DNA of 64,000 bases from a virus. The position numbers were made by a program, and so were the translations under genes. The stretch covers positions 1 through 64,000 of the IMG/VR virus record IMGVR_UViG_3300046557_000205; one strand, written 5' to 3'. The notes under the pieces are model-generated. The model worked only from the letters and a program-made list of their open reading frames with translations, ran no database searches and was not told the DNA's origin. How positions within the stretch are numbered: position 1 is the first letter of the stretch; every line of letters begins with the position of its first letter. Shown piece by piece: positions 33,701 through 40,934 of this stretch.

Positions 33701-35086
33701 AAGGCCCTTGATAACCTTCTTCAAACTCTGGATAGAGGTTCTGTAGAAAATGTTCAAACTCTACGTACTGCTCTTAACACCAGTATCAATGGTTTGAAGA
33801 CTATGGCTCCTGATCATCCATTGCTTAAACAATGGGAACAGCTTCGTAATCAGGTTGAAACACTCGGTGCTCTATCTGATGAGTCTGCTTCTACAGCTAC
33901 TAAGTTAAAGGCTAACACTGCTGTATCTAATACTCAACTGAGTAACGATATTACTAGCTCAAAGAGAAATATTGAAGCAAGTAAATCGACAGTGAATTCA
34001 AACCTTAAGGACACTACTGATCAGATTGAACAAGATCGTTTTAATAACAAAGAAGGTCTTAAGACTACTGTAGCTGATCTGAAAAATAAAAGTGGTCAGA
34101 TTGATGCCAAGGCTGAAACTGATAAAGCTATTCATGAAGATCAGACTACATGGGCTAACAAAAAGTTTGATGAGATCAAGCAAAAGGCAGCCGAACTTAA
34201 GCAGATGACAGATCATAGTATGCTTGAAAAATTTGTTCACGACAGTAATGTTGGTAAAAGAGCAATCAAATCTGGAGAAACTCAGGACACTATCCACGGT
34301 ATCTTCAGAGGTAAAGAAAGCACATCTAATCTAGAAGATCTGATTAGGGAAGCTGATGATATGAATAAGAAGAGTCCTGGAACTGGGGATACAATTAAGC
34401 AAGCACTTCAGGGTGAATATATTAATTACGTCTTCAATAAATCCAAGGGTGCTTCTAGTATGGGTGTTGTCTCTATGTCACCTAATGCTGAGATGTCTAC
34501 AGTCAATCGTACCAATCGTAATAAAGCTATGAAGCTTTTGGAAGGGAAGGATGAGGAAAACCTCGATGTCTTGTTCCCTAATAACCCAGAGGTAAAACAA
34601 CAGCTACACGATATTATCCATGAACGTGCTAATCTTACTATGACTACACCTCAGTCTGGTAATGTTGATGCACTACTCAGGGTAACTAAGGCTGAAGACC
34701 CTCGTCAGGCTATCGGCTCTACGATTACTCTTACATACGGTAACTTGAGTAGAGAAGCTACACGACTACGTAGACTTTCGGAACCAACTGCTGCCAAGGC
34801 ATTGAAAGATGTTCAGGAACGTAAGGCTGGGGAACTTGAGGGTGCTATGGCATATCCTAATCAGATGGCTGAGATAGGCCGTAAAACTGCTAAGGGTATT
34901 GAGCATAAAGAGAAGCAGAAAGAAGCTATCAAAGATGCTGCTCGTGGTGTTTCTCGTTATAACTCAAATGCCACTTCTGATTGGTATAATCAACTTAACA
35001 CCGGTACTGGTAACATCGCTAATGAGATGAAATCAGCACTTGGAATAGGTAATTCAAACGATCAGAATAATCAGGACGATAAATAA
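30800..35086 (+). CDS. Giant internal virion/ejection protein (1428 aa)
   Basis: Last gene of the virion block. The N-terminus has a tandem repeat: NWWEAEGTPVQTAP (2-15) and EWWKTEGTPVQAAP (32-45). About 390-440 holds Gly/Ala-rich, possibly membrane-active segments (GLATVGGAIAGAGKAI). From about 570 to 1180 it is long helix and coiled coil rich in Gln, Ala, Asn and Lys. It resembles gp16-type ejection proteins in size and position, but no lytic transglycosylase motif is evident. A bidirectional terminator follows at once. Confidence 0.7.
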   Translation: MANWWEAEGTPVQTAPVSPVAAAPQPTATPNEWWKTEGTPVQAAPTTPGPAGNPNGFNPNPDDNLQNDLNSMRDDQVNAPDAPTPAVTPHDPNKPYTANEMYTAPGKPGDPNNPKYQELTDYENNLSHHLPVLRTSKQDGTLGAEYSFGGQMPQNLVDLTNQRSKEAQDIYNSTGDEHTVPDYVPIVGGQTYRTQDVRVPNPRYNPNHPGGHPDANGEAPTVDSRYLVPPPESDTIHRLGYNILRNIATGTVDFATQGKLLTEGKAGQTFPSMPTDGTGEDLGTTVMTLALGPKALGSAYTQVAKNLPMLGRTGQAVATMANSFTPTEISRLSEGYDYLKKTAATAPTALQSTSLLAKKLIGGLALITAQAATAPDNMQGLISPETVQKYTPVKISHETAQDLSFALDSPIISMGLATVGGAIAGAGKAISGTFGALGEMVPVAQKAMNVVTINGYQRGLKIMTSIDPDLLTQGPKEAAVNIKLMSDLLAKNNISYHTLGTTSGENVLDTATAFGKIAQEYFSKSYGYKQAYMRPDEFQGWVTQKATAATNELMQIRTSLKGEANQVAATGANQLDQLGAKAADEFGGGNLEATRGQAAQNAFETQDARVQQHNNDLSAGAQEHDSNINRIQTNFDTAMKQNAEAKAGIGRERDTAQLEADRKDRVFQLNHAAATEEAAKQKAAFDDQHQVFKDNTEAQQAANNQAVTRAEEEAANAKERASRAISNDPEIRKQADEILSDNPWHSATEGERIQRMADPMYSAFSTMKKGVNEAYNRLGDSSAQAAQGDGNKILQTIHDSGLQDPILDKIAESVNKNDSFGNIFNNVKGMINAKLNTLNYQANPELYGVLKQLKTNATEDQITHLLSNGDGDVANMAKDANSKFQDFYSHWKDYNPMKEISKSASERLAKEHLPFDQGGRNFNDTFSKVVKSNLNNDDQGTFIKSMSDAAKAGGQNIDQDMIHSLSAKALDNLLQTLDRGSVENVQTLRTALNTSINGLKTMAPDHPLLKQWEQLRNQVETLGALSDESASTATKLKANTAVSNTQLSNDITSSKRNIEASKSTVNSNLKDTTDQIEQDRFNNKEGLKTTVADLKNKSGQIDAKAETDKAIHEDQTTWANKKFDEIKQKAAELKQMTDHSMLEKFVHDSNVGKRAIKSGETQDTIHGIFRGKESTSNLEDLIREADDMNKKSPGTGDTIKQALQGEYINYVFNKSKGASSMGVVSMSPNAEMSTVNRTNRNKAMKLLEGKDEENLDVLFPNNPEVKQQLHDIIHERANLTMTTPQSGNVDALLRVTKAEDPRQAIGSTITLTYGNLSREATRLRRLSEPTAAKALKDVQERKAGELEGAMAYPNQMAEIGRKTAKGIEHKEKQKEAIKDAARGVSRYNSNATSDWYNQLNTGTGNIANEMKSALGIGNSNDQNNQDDK

Positions 35087-35091
35087 AAAAA

Positions 35092-35140
35092 AAAAGGCCC
35101 CATCGGGATTTCCTTTCGGATTTCTCAATGGGGCCTTTTT
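35092..35140. terminator. Bidirectional intrinsic terminator between convergent gene blocks
   Basis: AAGGCCCCAT (35,094-35,103) pairs with ATGGGGCCTT (35,128-35,137). Eleven or more A residues lie on the left side and five T on the right, so both strands present a hairpin with a U-run. It separates the plus-strand virion block from the minus-strand metabolic block. Confidence 0.9.
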
Positions 35141-35145
35141 GCGTT

Positions 35146-35277
35146 TTAGAATTTCTTTATGCAAGCATCTAGATATTCATTTGAGATTATATATGGTCCC
35201 CTCAGTGTGGGAGGACGCTTACGAGTGTTGATCACTGCGTCTTTCATAATCTGTATTAGTTGTTCATGTCTCGTCAT
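35146..35277 (-). CDS. Small protein, last gene of the minus-strand block (43 aa)
   Basis: MTRHEQLIQIMKDAVINTRK... starts at an ATG overlapping the HAD gene stop (GGATGA) and ends just before the terminator. Basic and helical at the start, with a Pro-rich turn (KRPPTLRGPY). No family recognised. Confidence 0.5.
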   Translation of the reverse strand: MTRHEQLIQIMKDAVINTRKRPPTLRGPYIISNEYLDACIKKF

Positions 35278-35585
35278 CCACGAGTCTTTCTCCATTCTTC
35301 TACTTGTTCATCTGTAAGAGGACCATTTTCGAAGATACCTTTTGGCTTATCATCAATCCAGATATCAGGGACCCATCGATCACCTCGATGTTCACAATAC
35401 CATTTCTTTGCCACACCATCAGTATAGATGACTAGTGTATTGGTATCAATCTTATCTAGTTCTTCATGACGATGAGATACAATTCTGATATCAACATCTT
35501 TGTAGAACCTTGTCATATCAATGAAGTCATCCCAGAACTGTTTGTTTAGTGTGTAGGTTCCATCATAATCAAGTGCTATTTTCAC
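35274..35585 (-). CDS. HAD-like phosphatase (103 aa, GTG start)
   Basis: HAD motif I is DYDGTYT (first residues), with the nucleophile Asp. A Ser-containing motif II follows (RIVSHRHEEL), and motif IV-like acidic residues are in DIWIDDKPKG. This is the short phage HAD type without a large cap. The GTG at 35,585 is chosen because GAGGAG lies eight bases upstream. It overlaps the DUF3310 gene. It may dephosphorylate nucleotides or DNA ends, in keeping with the nucleotide-metabolism genes around it. Confidence 0.8.
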   Translation of the reverse strand: MKIALDYDGTYTLNKQFWDDFIDMTRFYKDVDIRIVSHRHEELDKIDTNTLVIYTDGVAKKWYCEHRGDRWVPDIWIDDKPKGIFENGPLTDEQVEEWRKTRG

Positions 35586-35787
35586 CGTAGTACTCCTCAA
35601 TGGCCAACTGGATGTAATGAATGGCCTTCTCTAAATCTTGTCTCTGTCCTTTAGCTTTATGTCTAGTAAGATACTTGATAGCATTTCCTTCATACCACCC
35701 AATACCATTCTTCACTACATACTCACCCGGTTGAATGGGCATATCCTTATAGTGTGATCCACCAATCTGAATGTCTTTTACGCTCAT
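35569..35787 (-). CDS. DUF3310 family protein, T7 gp1.7-like nucleotide kinase relative (72 aa)
   Basis: The diagnostic pattern of this small family is clear: IGGSHYKDMPIQPGEYV at 8-24, WYEGNAIKYLTRHK near 31-44, and DLEKAIHYIQLAIE near 50-63. T7 gp1.7, which contains this domain, phosphorylates dGMP and dTMP. This version is the minimal domain. It overlaps both neighbours by a few bases, so it is co-translated with the HAD protein. Confidence 0.85.
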   Translation of the reverse strand: MSVKDIQIGGSHYKDMPIQPGEYVVKNGIGWYEGNAIKYLTRHKAKGQRQDLEKAIHYIQLAIEEYYGENST

Positions 35788-35981
35788 TCAAGCTCCATCG
35801 TAATCTGTGCATTCTCTGCCATGATACGGACAACCCAATGCATGTTAATAAATCGGATACTGTCTTCAATAATAACTAGGTAACCAGCATCAAGATCATC
35901 CTGAAAGCCAGCATAGAACTCTTCCCTATAGCGATCAGCTTCAAGGTTAGAGAGGAAAGAGCCCATATAGGCTATACGCAC
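35784..35981 (-). CDS. Small protein of unknown function (about 65 aa)
   Basis: The start is uncertain: a GTG at 35,981 (VRIAYMGSFLSNLEADRY) or the ATG five codons later. A longer frame to 36,092 would lie wholly inside the methyltransferase gene. It ends at the DUF3310 start with a four-base overlap. Contains FYAGFQDDLDAGYLVIIEDS. No family recognised. Confidence 0.55.
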   Translation of the reverse strand: MRIAYMGSFLSNLEADRYREEFYAGFQDDLDAGYLVIIEDSIRFINMHWVVRIMAENAQITMELE

Positions 35982-35994
35982 TTGTGCTGGAAGT

Positions 35995-36579
35995 TCATCC
36001 TCCCCACTGATCTGCGAAGGCGTCTGCAATTCCTTGGAAGGTTTTGTTTCTAGCGTTACGTCTGGCATCACCTTTGAGGTTGCCTGTTTCATAATACCAC
36101 TTACTCCATTTCTTTCCTGATTTGAATGTTACATATTCGACCTCTACAATGTTAGTAGGAACAAGAAGAGGAAGTCCTTTTAACCAGAGACAAGTAGCTT
36201 TACCTGCATCATGACCAAACATCCAAGGTTGGATAATCTGATCTGGTTTTCTCCAGAGTGTTGATAGTCTTCCAATAGGATTTTCAATTGCTATCTTAGG
36301 ACAAGGGTGATCTGCAAATAGTTTAACAAATGCTAGTGCTTCTTTTTGAAGATCTTCTCTATCACTGTACCACCTATTACCAGCAACAGTAAGATAGGTA
36401 CAAGGAGGATGAGCGATAATGAGATCCCAAGATGTATCCAGACAATCACGAATGTCTCCTTGGTAGTGTGGGCCTTCTGTAAGGGATGGTAAGAGATCAC
36501 AAGACATAGCCTCATGACCCCTAGCAATAAATGCATCCCGTACTGTACCTGAGAATTCACAGGCTACTAGTACTTTCAT
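35995..36579 (-). CDS. Short DNA methyltransferase-like protein (194 aa)
   Basis: It has the SAM-binding start of C5-cytosine methyltransferases (VLVACEFSGTVRDAF) and a motif IV-like PPC (IIAHPPCTYLTV, near 56-67) with the usual catalytic Cys. It then has a family-specific part (AIENPIGRLST; KATCLWLKGLPLL). It is much shorter than Dcm enzymes and lacks the usual target-recognition and motif IX/X region. It is probably a phage-type DNA modification enzyme or a degenerate one. The ATG overlaps the stop of the 50-aa gene upstream. Confidence 0.7.
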   Translation of the reverse strand: MKVLVACEFSGTVRDAFIARGHEAMSCDLLPSLTEGPHYQGDIRDCLDTSWDLIIAHPPCTYLTVAGNRWYSDREDLQKEALAFVKLFADHPCPKIAIENPIGRLSTLWRKPDQIIQPWMFGHDAGKATCLWLKGLPLLVPTNIVEVEYVTFKSGKKWSKWYYETGNLKGDARRNARNKTFQGIADAFADQWGG

Positions 36580-36728
36580 TTTTTCTTTTCCGATATAGTA
36601 TATGATGCAAAAATAGATGCATTTGATAGTAGTCGTTTAAGTTCTTTCTCTGCTTCTTTTCGAGTAGTCCACTTAGAAATACAAGCACACCCTCCAAAAT
36701 CAAAACCTTCCCAAACTTCATATATCAT
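36576..36728 (-). CDS. Small protein of unknown function (50 aa)
   Basis: MIYEVWEGFDFGGCACIS... fills the gap between the reductase and the methyltransferase. Its ATG overlaps the reductase stop (ATGA) and its stop overlaps the methyltransferase start, which supports a real coupled gene. The pattern (KWTTRKEAEKELKRLL) is a strand-helix mini-domain. No family recognised. Confidence 0.6.
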   Translation of the reverse strand: MIYEVWEGFDFGGCACISKWTTRKEAEKELKRLLSNASIFASYTISEKKK

Positions 36729-38650
36729 GTCAAATCTACTACCTCACATCCGTCAGCTGAACATGCGAGAGTTTGCATTCCAGATGTATTGTCTTCTGCC
36801 TCATACAACGACAATTGATTCCAGTCGATGGAATTGGGCATCTTCGCCAAAAGCTCTTCATATTTCTTTTGATTACACTCTTCATAAGGTGCCTGACGAT
36901 AAGTATGGTCACTGTGAGGTAGAAAGCTAACTCCAGAAATATAATCAAAGTTATCATAGACCCATGCTCCAACAGCTGGCCATTCACTTTCCCTAACTGA
37001 GATTGTTACTGATGGTTTATGTTCACACCAGTTAAGTTGATAGATCTTCCAGATTTCTAGTTGTTCAATAGCTGTCATCTCATTCCTAGTGATTGCTCCG
37101 TCAGGAGACTTCATAGGGAAATAGAATACAGTCGTTGCATCTGGTTTGGTGACGTCGGGCTCATTTGGAATTCCTGAGTCTTTGAGGAATTGGGTGAGTG
37201 GGTCTTTGTTGTCACCCCTAACAGACCGTACATAATAAGGGCTATGCCGAGCATGTATCCCAGAACTACTATCCACAAGTTGTGATACTGTACCTGAAGG
37301 CTTAACACAAGTGATACTAGCACTAGGATTGATCCCAATATTGTGAGCAAAAGCATTGTTTACCTCGACTGAGTGTTCCTTGAGTTGAGTGAGAACATCA
37401 GCAAGACGAGTAGCTCCAGTTCCACCGGAAGTGATAACGTTATCCATAATGCCAGTGATACTAACACCCAGTAGTCTTTCATCTTCTGTATTCCTCTGCC
37501 AAATCTTACGAAGATAAGGGAAGTATGTTAGTGTTGATTGGAATGTACCAAGGATAGTTGCAACTTCGACTTTGTCCTTGAGTGTCTCAAAGGTGTCATC
37601 TGCTCGGGCAATAACTTCCGATAGATTACAGAATTGATAGGGCCTAAGGATAATTTCAGAACACGGGTTTGTTCCGAACTCATAGCCAGCATCACGACGT
37701 CCAACGGACTTAACTTGCTTAAGGGCTGCAACACGATTGAAGATACCTCTTTCACCAGACTTAGAGTTGTACAGAGAGAGCCACTCAGTCATGAATGCAC
37801 CTACATCAGGTGTCTCTGTATAGGACACAGAGTTGTTTGCTAGTGCCCTCTGTGGTTCAGTCTCCCACCAATTACCAGATTTAGCTTTACGCATCCGGTC
37901 ATCAGTGAGATTACTGAGGGAGATCATAGCTGATCGACGAACCCCTCCGACAACGACCACTTCGCCAATCTTACACATGATATCATGGCATTCGAGAGAA
38001 TTGAGTCTTCTACCAGCAGCAGCTCTAAATTTCCCAATGACGAACCTGAAGAGGTCCTCCAGAGGGCCCGGACCAGATGCTCGTCCTCCAAATGTCTTAA
38101 GTCTAGCCCCGGCAGGTCGTACAAGTGAGACGTCCCATTTTGGAACTTCACCCGAATAGAGTAGTGCAATGACCTGTCTGAGTGCTTTTGCCCACCCTTC
38201 TTTACTGTCCTTAACAATAACGGTAGTATCAGACGCAAATAGTTTGTCCGGAATTTCGGGTAGTTTCGTAACATACTGTCTTTCGACTGAGAAGCCGACT
38301 CCTGTGCCACACAATAGGATGTACATAGCTTCATCGAATGACTTGATGTCATCTACAGGAAGATACGCACAGTTGTAACCAGAGGTATTGTCTCGTGCCA
38401 GTGCTGGACCACTAGTCATTACTGACCTCATGCTCGGCATTACTTTGAGTTGATATATATTGTCAAATAGTCTAGTATAGAGTTCATCATCGAGCTTATA
38501 GTTAAACTTGCTACTAAGATGCTCACGCATAAAATCGAGATACCTATGAACCGTCTCATCCCAATTTTCCCTTCGCTTCTCTGTCTCTAGCCACCGACTG
38601 TATCTAGACTTATAGATAAATTCTTCATAGTAACTATTAAATGGTGTCAT
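36725..38650 (-). CDS. nrdJ: Adenosylcobalamin-dependent (class II) ribonucleotide reductase (641 aa)
   Basis: It makes deoxynucleotides from ribonucleoside triphosphates. Monomeric RTPR-type features are visible: SGYNCAYLPVD with a redox Cys, FGTNPCSEI with the N-x-C-x-E radical-site motif (near 340), ITCVKPSGTVSQLVDSSSG for phosphate binding, and a C-terminal Cys pair (LACSADGCEVVD) for reduction by thiol partners. A glutaredoxin is encoded 1 kb upstream. It requires host coenzyme B12, so the host must make or import it. Length matches the family. Confidence 0.95.
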   Translation of the reverse strand: MTPFNSYYEEFIYKSRYSRWLETEKRRENWDETVHRYLDFMREHLSSKFNYKLDDELYTRLFDNIYQLKVMPSMRSVMTSGPALARDNTSGYNCAYLPVDDIKSFDEAMYILLCGTGVGFSVERQYVTKLPEIPDKLFASDTTVIVKDSKEGWAKALRQVIALLYSGEVPKWDVSLVRPAGARLKTFGGRASGPGPLEDLFRFVIGKFRAAAGRRLNSLECHDIMCKIGEVVVVGGVRRSAMISLSNLTDDRMRKAKSGNWWETEPQRALANNSVSYTETPDVGAFMTEWLSLYNSKSGERGIFNRVAALKQVKSVGRRDAGYEFGTNPCSEIILRPYQFCNLSEVIARADDTFETLKDKVEVATILGTFQSTLTYFPYLRKIWQRNTEDERLLGVSITGIMDNVITSGGTGATRLADVLTQLKEHSVEVNNAFAHNIGINPSASITCVKPSGTVSQLVDSSSGIHARHSPYYVRSVRGDNKDPLTQFLKDSGIPNEPDVTKPDATTVFYFPMKSPDGAITRNEMTAIEQLEIWKIYQLNWCEHKPSVTISVRESEWPAVGAWVYDNFDYISGVSFLPHSDHTYRQAPYEECNQKKYEELLAKMPNSIDWNQLSLYEAEDNTSGMQTLACSADGCEVVDLT

Positions 38651-39004
38651 TCATTCTCCTACAACGATAGTTTCAATATCTCTTTGTCGTGCAATCTTTA
38701 CCATATGCCATGTACCAATACTTCCCTCTAGGGGGAATGCAATGACTAAGTGAGGTTTACCCTCATCTAACATTTGAAGATTTCTTAGAGTTCCGGCTTT
38801 CTTACCATACTTAGGCCAATTAGCAGGAAACTCTAAGTAACGTAAATAATTCATATGAGCATATTCTTCAGCTAAGTAATCTGCGCCATCAGCACCTCCT
38901 GCAATAATGATTGGGTTATCATATGGTGCAAGGAGTTTATCTAGTGTCTCATTAAACTGAAACATATCTTCATAGTCTCTTGAACCACTGATAAGTACTC
39001 TCAC
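38651..39004 (-). CDS. YspA/DUF2493-type SLOG nucleotide-binding protein (117 aa, GTG start)
   Basis: The N-terminal SGSRDYEDM and the Gly-rich GGADGADYLAEEYA (near 36-49) are the marks of the YspA-like SLOG family. AGTLRNLQML and AFPLEGSIGTW complete the Rossmann-like pocket. SLOG proteins bind or process nucleotides or nucleotide-derived signals. The GTG overlaps the previous stop. The gene precedes the reductase, so a nucleotide-salvage or sensing role is plausible. Confidence 0.85.
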   Translation of the reverse strand: MRVLISGSRDYEDMFQFNETLDKLLAPYDNPIIIAGGADGADYLAEEYAHMNYLRYLEFPANWPKYGKKAGTLRNLQMLDEGKPHLVIAFPLEGSIGTWHMVKIARQRDIETIVVGE

Positions 39005-39147
39005 TCATCTTCCTCTTCATTATCAATCGGGCTATAGTCGAATTCATCATCTGGGATGTCTTCTTCATTCATGATCTCAGCGAACTCCTTGAGACGTTCA
39101 AACAGATCTTCCATCTCTTCGTCCAACGTTTCTTTATCCATTGGCAT
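39001..39147 (-). CDS. Very acidic small protein (48 aa)
   Basis: MPMDKETLDEEMEDLFERL... is about 40 percent Asp/Glu with a helical first half. GGGGAG precedes the ATG. It overlaps the genes on both sides. Small acidic proteins may act as DNA mimics or binding partners; nothing specific can be said. Confidence 0.6.
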   Translation of the reverse strand: MPMDKETLDEEMEDLFERLKEFAEIMNEEDIPDDEFDYSPIDNEEEDE

Positions 39148-39415
39148 TATCAAATTCTCCCCTTAGGAGTTCGTATTGTCTACGACGGTATTCCTTCTGA
39201 GTTGCTTGAGCTTTTGCCCACCCTTCAGCCTCTTGTTCAGTCTGTGGACGAGACCACATAACGTAAAGAGAAGTGTAATCTTCATTACTCTCTGAACTGA
39301 TATTTGCTTCGTCAAAAGGTACTTCACAAACTTGCATCAGTTCATTAATAAGTTGAGCTACAGTTTGTTGTTCTATGATAATTTCTTTAGATACAGTACG
39401 CCATTCAGGAAACAT
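39134..39415 (-). CDS. Unknown helical protein (93 aa)
   Basis: The ATG at 39,415 (MFPEWRTVSKEIII) follows the MazG gene closely; a TTG nine bases upstream is an alternative. The C-terminal half is a charged helix (EAEGWAKAQATQKEYRRRQY). No family recognised. It lies between nucleotide-metabolism genes. Confidence 0.65.
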   Translation of the reverse strand: MFPEWRTVSKEIIIEQQTVAQLINELMQVCEVPFDEANISSESNEDYTSLYVMWSRPQTEQEAEGWAKAQATQKEYRRRQYELLRGEFDNANG

Positions 39416-39416
39416 T

Positions 39417-39695
39417 TTAAGCAAGGTTGTGCCTCTTTGTTAGCTTTTTCTGGTTCGCCAGAGCGATACCGTTAAGTTTAAGTCCATAGGATGTGGCAAC
39501 CTTATTTAAGTACCAGAGGACATCCCCTAGCTCCTTCTCAAGGTCTTCCAAATTCATAGGCTTGTGTCGATCACCTGTACGTCGATCCTTCTTGATCAAT
39601 TCAAGTACTTCACCCACTTCTCCAGGGAGTCCTAGAGCAGGGTCATCGAATAGTGGGCACTCTTCAGTCCAATTCTGATATTCTTCAAATGTCAT
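39417..39695 (-). CDS. MazG-like nucleotide pyrophosphohydrolase (92 aa)
   Basis: The all-alpha NTP-PPase signature is present: LPGEVGEVLELIKKD (E-x-x-E) at 23-37 and EKELGDVLWYLNKVA (E-x-x-D) at 53-67. Single-domain phage MazG proteins hydrolyse (d)NTPs or lower ppGpp signalling in infected cells. It lies between glutaredoxin and small genes in the nucleotide block. Confidence 0.88.
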   Translation of the reverse strand: MTFEEYQNWTEECPLFDDPALGLPGEVGEVLELIKKDRRTGDRHKPMNLEDLEKELGDVLWYLNKVATSYGLKLNGIALANQKKLTKRHNLA

Positions 39696-39716
39696 GTTAA
39701 ATCCTTTATTGCCTGA

Positions 39717-39998
39717 TTAAATTCTGATGAGCCTCTCACGTAGCTTCTCGTTCTTGGCGCCTGCGGTGCTACCTCTGAGATAAGATTGGAGTGCATCGTG
39801 TCCCCCAATGAGGGTATCATCGAGGTAGACCTGCGGGACTGTCTTATGGCCCGCTTCAATGAATTCCTTTTTGTACTCGGCATTAGTGTGAATATCCTTT
39901 TCGAAGAAATCATAACCGTATATGTTCAATAGTTCCTTAGCCTTAATGCACCAAGGGCATTCAAACTGACTCGTCGTGTAGATCACCATCCACTTCAT
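39717..39998 (-). CDS. Glutaredoxin (93 aa)
   Basis: The CPWC active site (residues 15-18 in QFECPWCIKAKE), the cis-Pro motif KTVPQVYLDD and the GG motif LIGGHDAL are all in place. It probably reduces the phage class II reductase. The start overlaps the 67-aa membrane protein gene. Length is normal for small glutaredoxins. Confidence 0.92.
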   Translation of the reverse strand: MKWMVIYTTSQFECPWCIKAKELLNIYGYDFFEKDIHTNAEYKKEFIEAGHKTVPQVYLDDTLIGGHDALQSYLRGSTAGAKNEKLRERLIRI

Positions 39999-40164
39999 CC
40001 TTATAGTCTCCTAGCAACATGCCTGACAATGCACCTAGTAGTACACCCAAAGCATAACTGTTGTACTCTTCTTCCTTGCAAGATGCTCCGTACATACGTT
40101 CATCATTACCTGCAAGTACTGTCACCTTACCGTCTGCAATCTCTTGTTTAACTGTTGTTGTCAT
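39961..40164 (-). CDS. Small protein with a glycine-zipper membrane segment (67 aa)
   Basis: MTTTVKQEIADGKVTVL... contains a hydrophobic segment near 38-53 (YALGVLLGALSGMLLGDY) with Gly/Ala spacing typical of packed membrane helices, then an acidic tail. It overlaps ThyX and glutaredoxin genes at its two ends. No family recognised. Confidence 0.6.
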   Translation of the reverse strand: MTTTVKQEIADGKVTVLAGNDERMYGASCKEEEYNSYALGVLLGALSGMLLGDYKDEVDGDLHDESV

Positions 40165-40843
40165 CTACTAACGCACTCCATGATACGGGGAACAAAGGAC
40201 GAATGATTTCATCCCACTTAACTGCGACATCTCTAATTTCTTTCTGAGCATGTGGATCAATCCTTAGTTTATAAGCCCTAGCCCATGCGCTAAGAGACCC
40301 AGTAACGTAATACTCAGTGTACATAGACTGAGGTAACACCATTCTCGCTTGCTCAGGGGCAATTCCATCCTCAATCATTTTGTTGTAAAGTGTTTCTGCA
40401 TACTCTAGGAAGAACTTATAATCTTCATTAACCTGAATCAAAATATTACATTGAGCATCCTCATCATAACCATAATCGAGACACTTAATTTCTACATCAG
40501 AGGAACCTTGCTTAGCCCCTACAGGTGCACCTCGCCAAGCTGATGGAATATAGAACTCTGGTTTGTCGTCCACATATCTACGGCTAACTTCATTGTAAGA
40601 AAAACCCACTGTATGCTTAAAGCGCTGACGAGCCACGAAGATAGGTACTTTTTCTCTGACCACAATCTGAGGGTGAGTGAAAGGAGTGAAATGACCGTGG
40701 CGAGCAAGATAATGAATGAGCTTATCATTCTGTTCCTTTGTATAGTTTGCTGCTTCTTTAGAAAAACTGACACGAGCTGCATCTACAACCAATGCATCAG
40801 TCCCCATCTTATCAATGAGGGATACTTCCATGTGATAATCCAT
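40148..40843 (-). CDS. thyX: Flavin-dependent thymidylate synthase (231 aa)
   Basis: It methylates dUMP using FAD and folate. The ThyX region is recognisable: HFTPFTHPQIVVREKVPIF, then RQRFKHTVGFSYNEVSRRY, a variant of the RHRxxSxNExSxRY signature, and the C-terminal RMVLPQSMYTEYYVTGSLSAW with the dUMP-binding Arg. The variation in the signature (Gln for His, two extra residues) is worth noting. Length is normal. Confidence 0.92.
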   Translation of the reverse strand: MDYHMEVSLIDKMGTDALVVDAARVSFSKEAANYTKEQNDKLIHYLARHGHFTPFTHPQIVVREKVPIFVARQRFKHTVGFSYNEVSRRYVDDKPEFYIPSAWRGAPVGAKQGSSDVEIKCLDYGYDEDAQCNILIQVNEDYKFFLEYAETLYNKMIEDGIAPEQARMVLPQSMYTEYYVTGSLSAWARAYKLRIDPHAQKEIRDVAVKWDEIIRPLFPVSWSALVDDNNS

Positions 40844-40934
40844 TCGAAAAATGTATTGCTAATACGACTAAGACAAAAAGAAAGGCCCCAACGAGGAGGC
40901 CCTTCCATAGGTATTCATTTTCACCCTTAAACAT
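40812..40934 (-). CDS. Small single-pass membrane peptide (40 aa)
   Basis: MFKGENEYLWKGLLVGAF... has one strong membrane helix (LLVGAFLFVLVVLAIHF). The ATG overlaps the protease stop (TAATG), and the frame ends inside the ThyX start region. There is no strong ribosome-binding site, so translation would depend on coupling. The same bases could form a terminator-like hairpin, so the call is uncertain. Confidence 0.45.
   Translation of the reverse strand: MFKGENEYLWKGLLVGAFLFVLVVLAIHFSNGLSHGSIPH
40876..40905 (-). terminator. Possible weak terminator inside the 40-aa ORF
   Basis: On the minus strand AAGGGCC pairs with GGCCTTT across a short loop, followed by CTTTTT. It lies 30-60 bases after the protease stop. 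The stem is short and includes a G-U pair. If active it would separate protease transcription from the nucleotide genes downstream. Confidence 0.35.
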
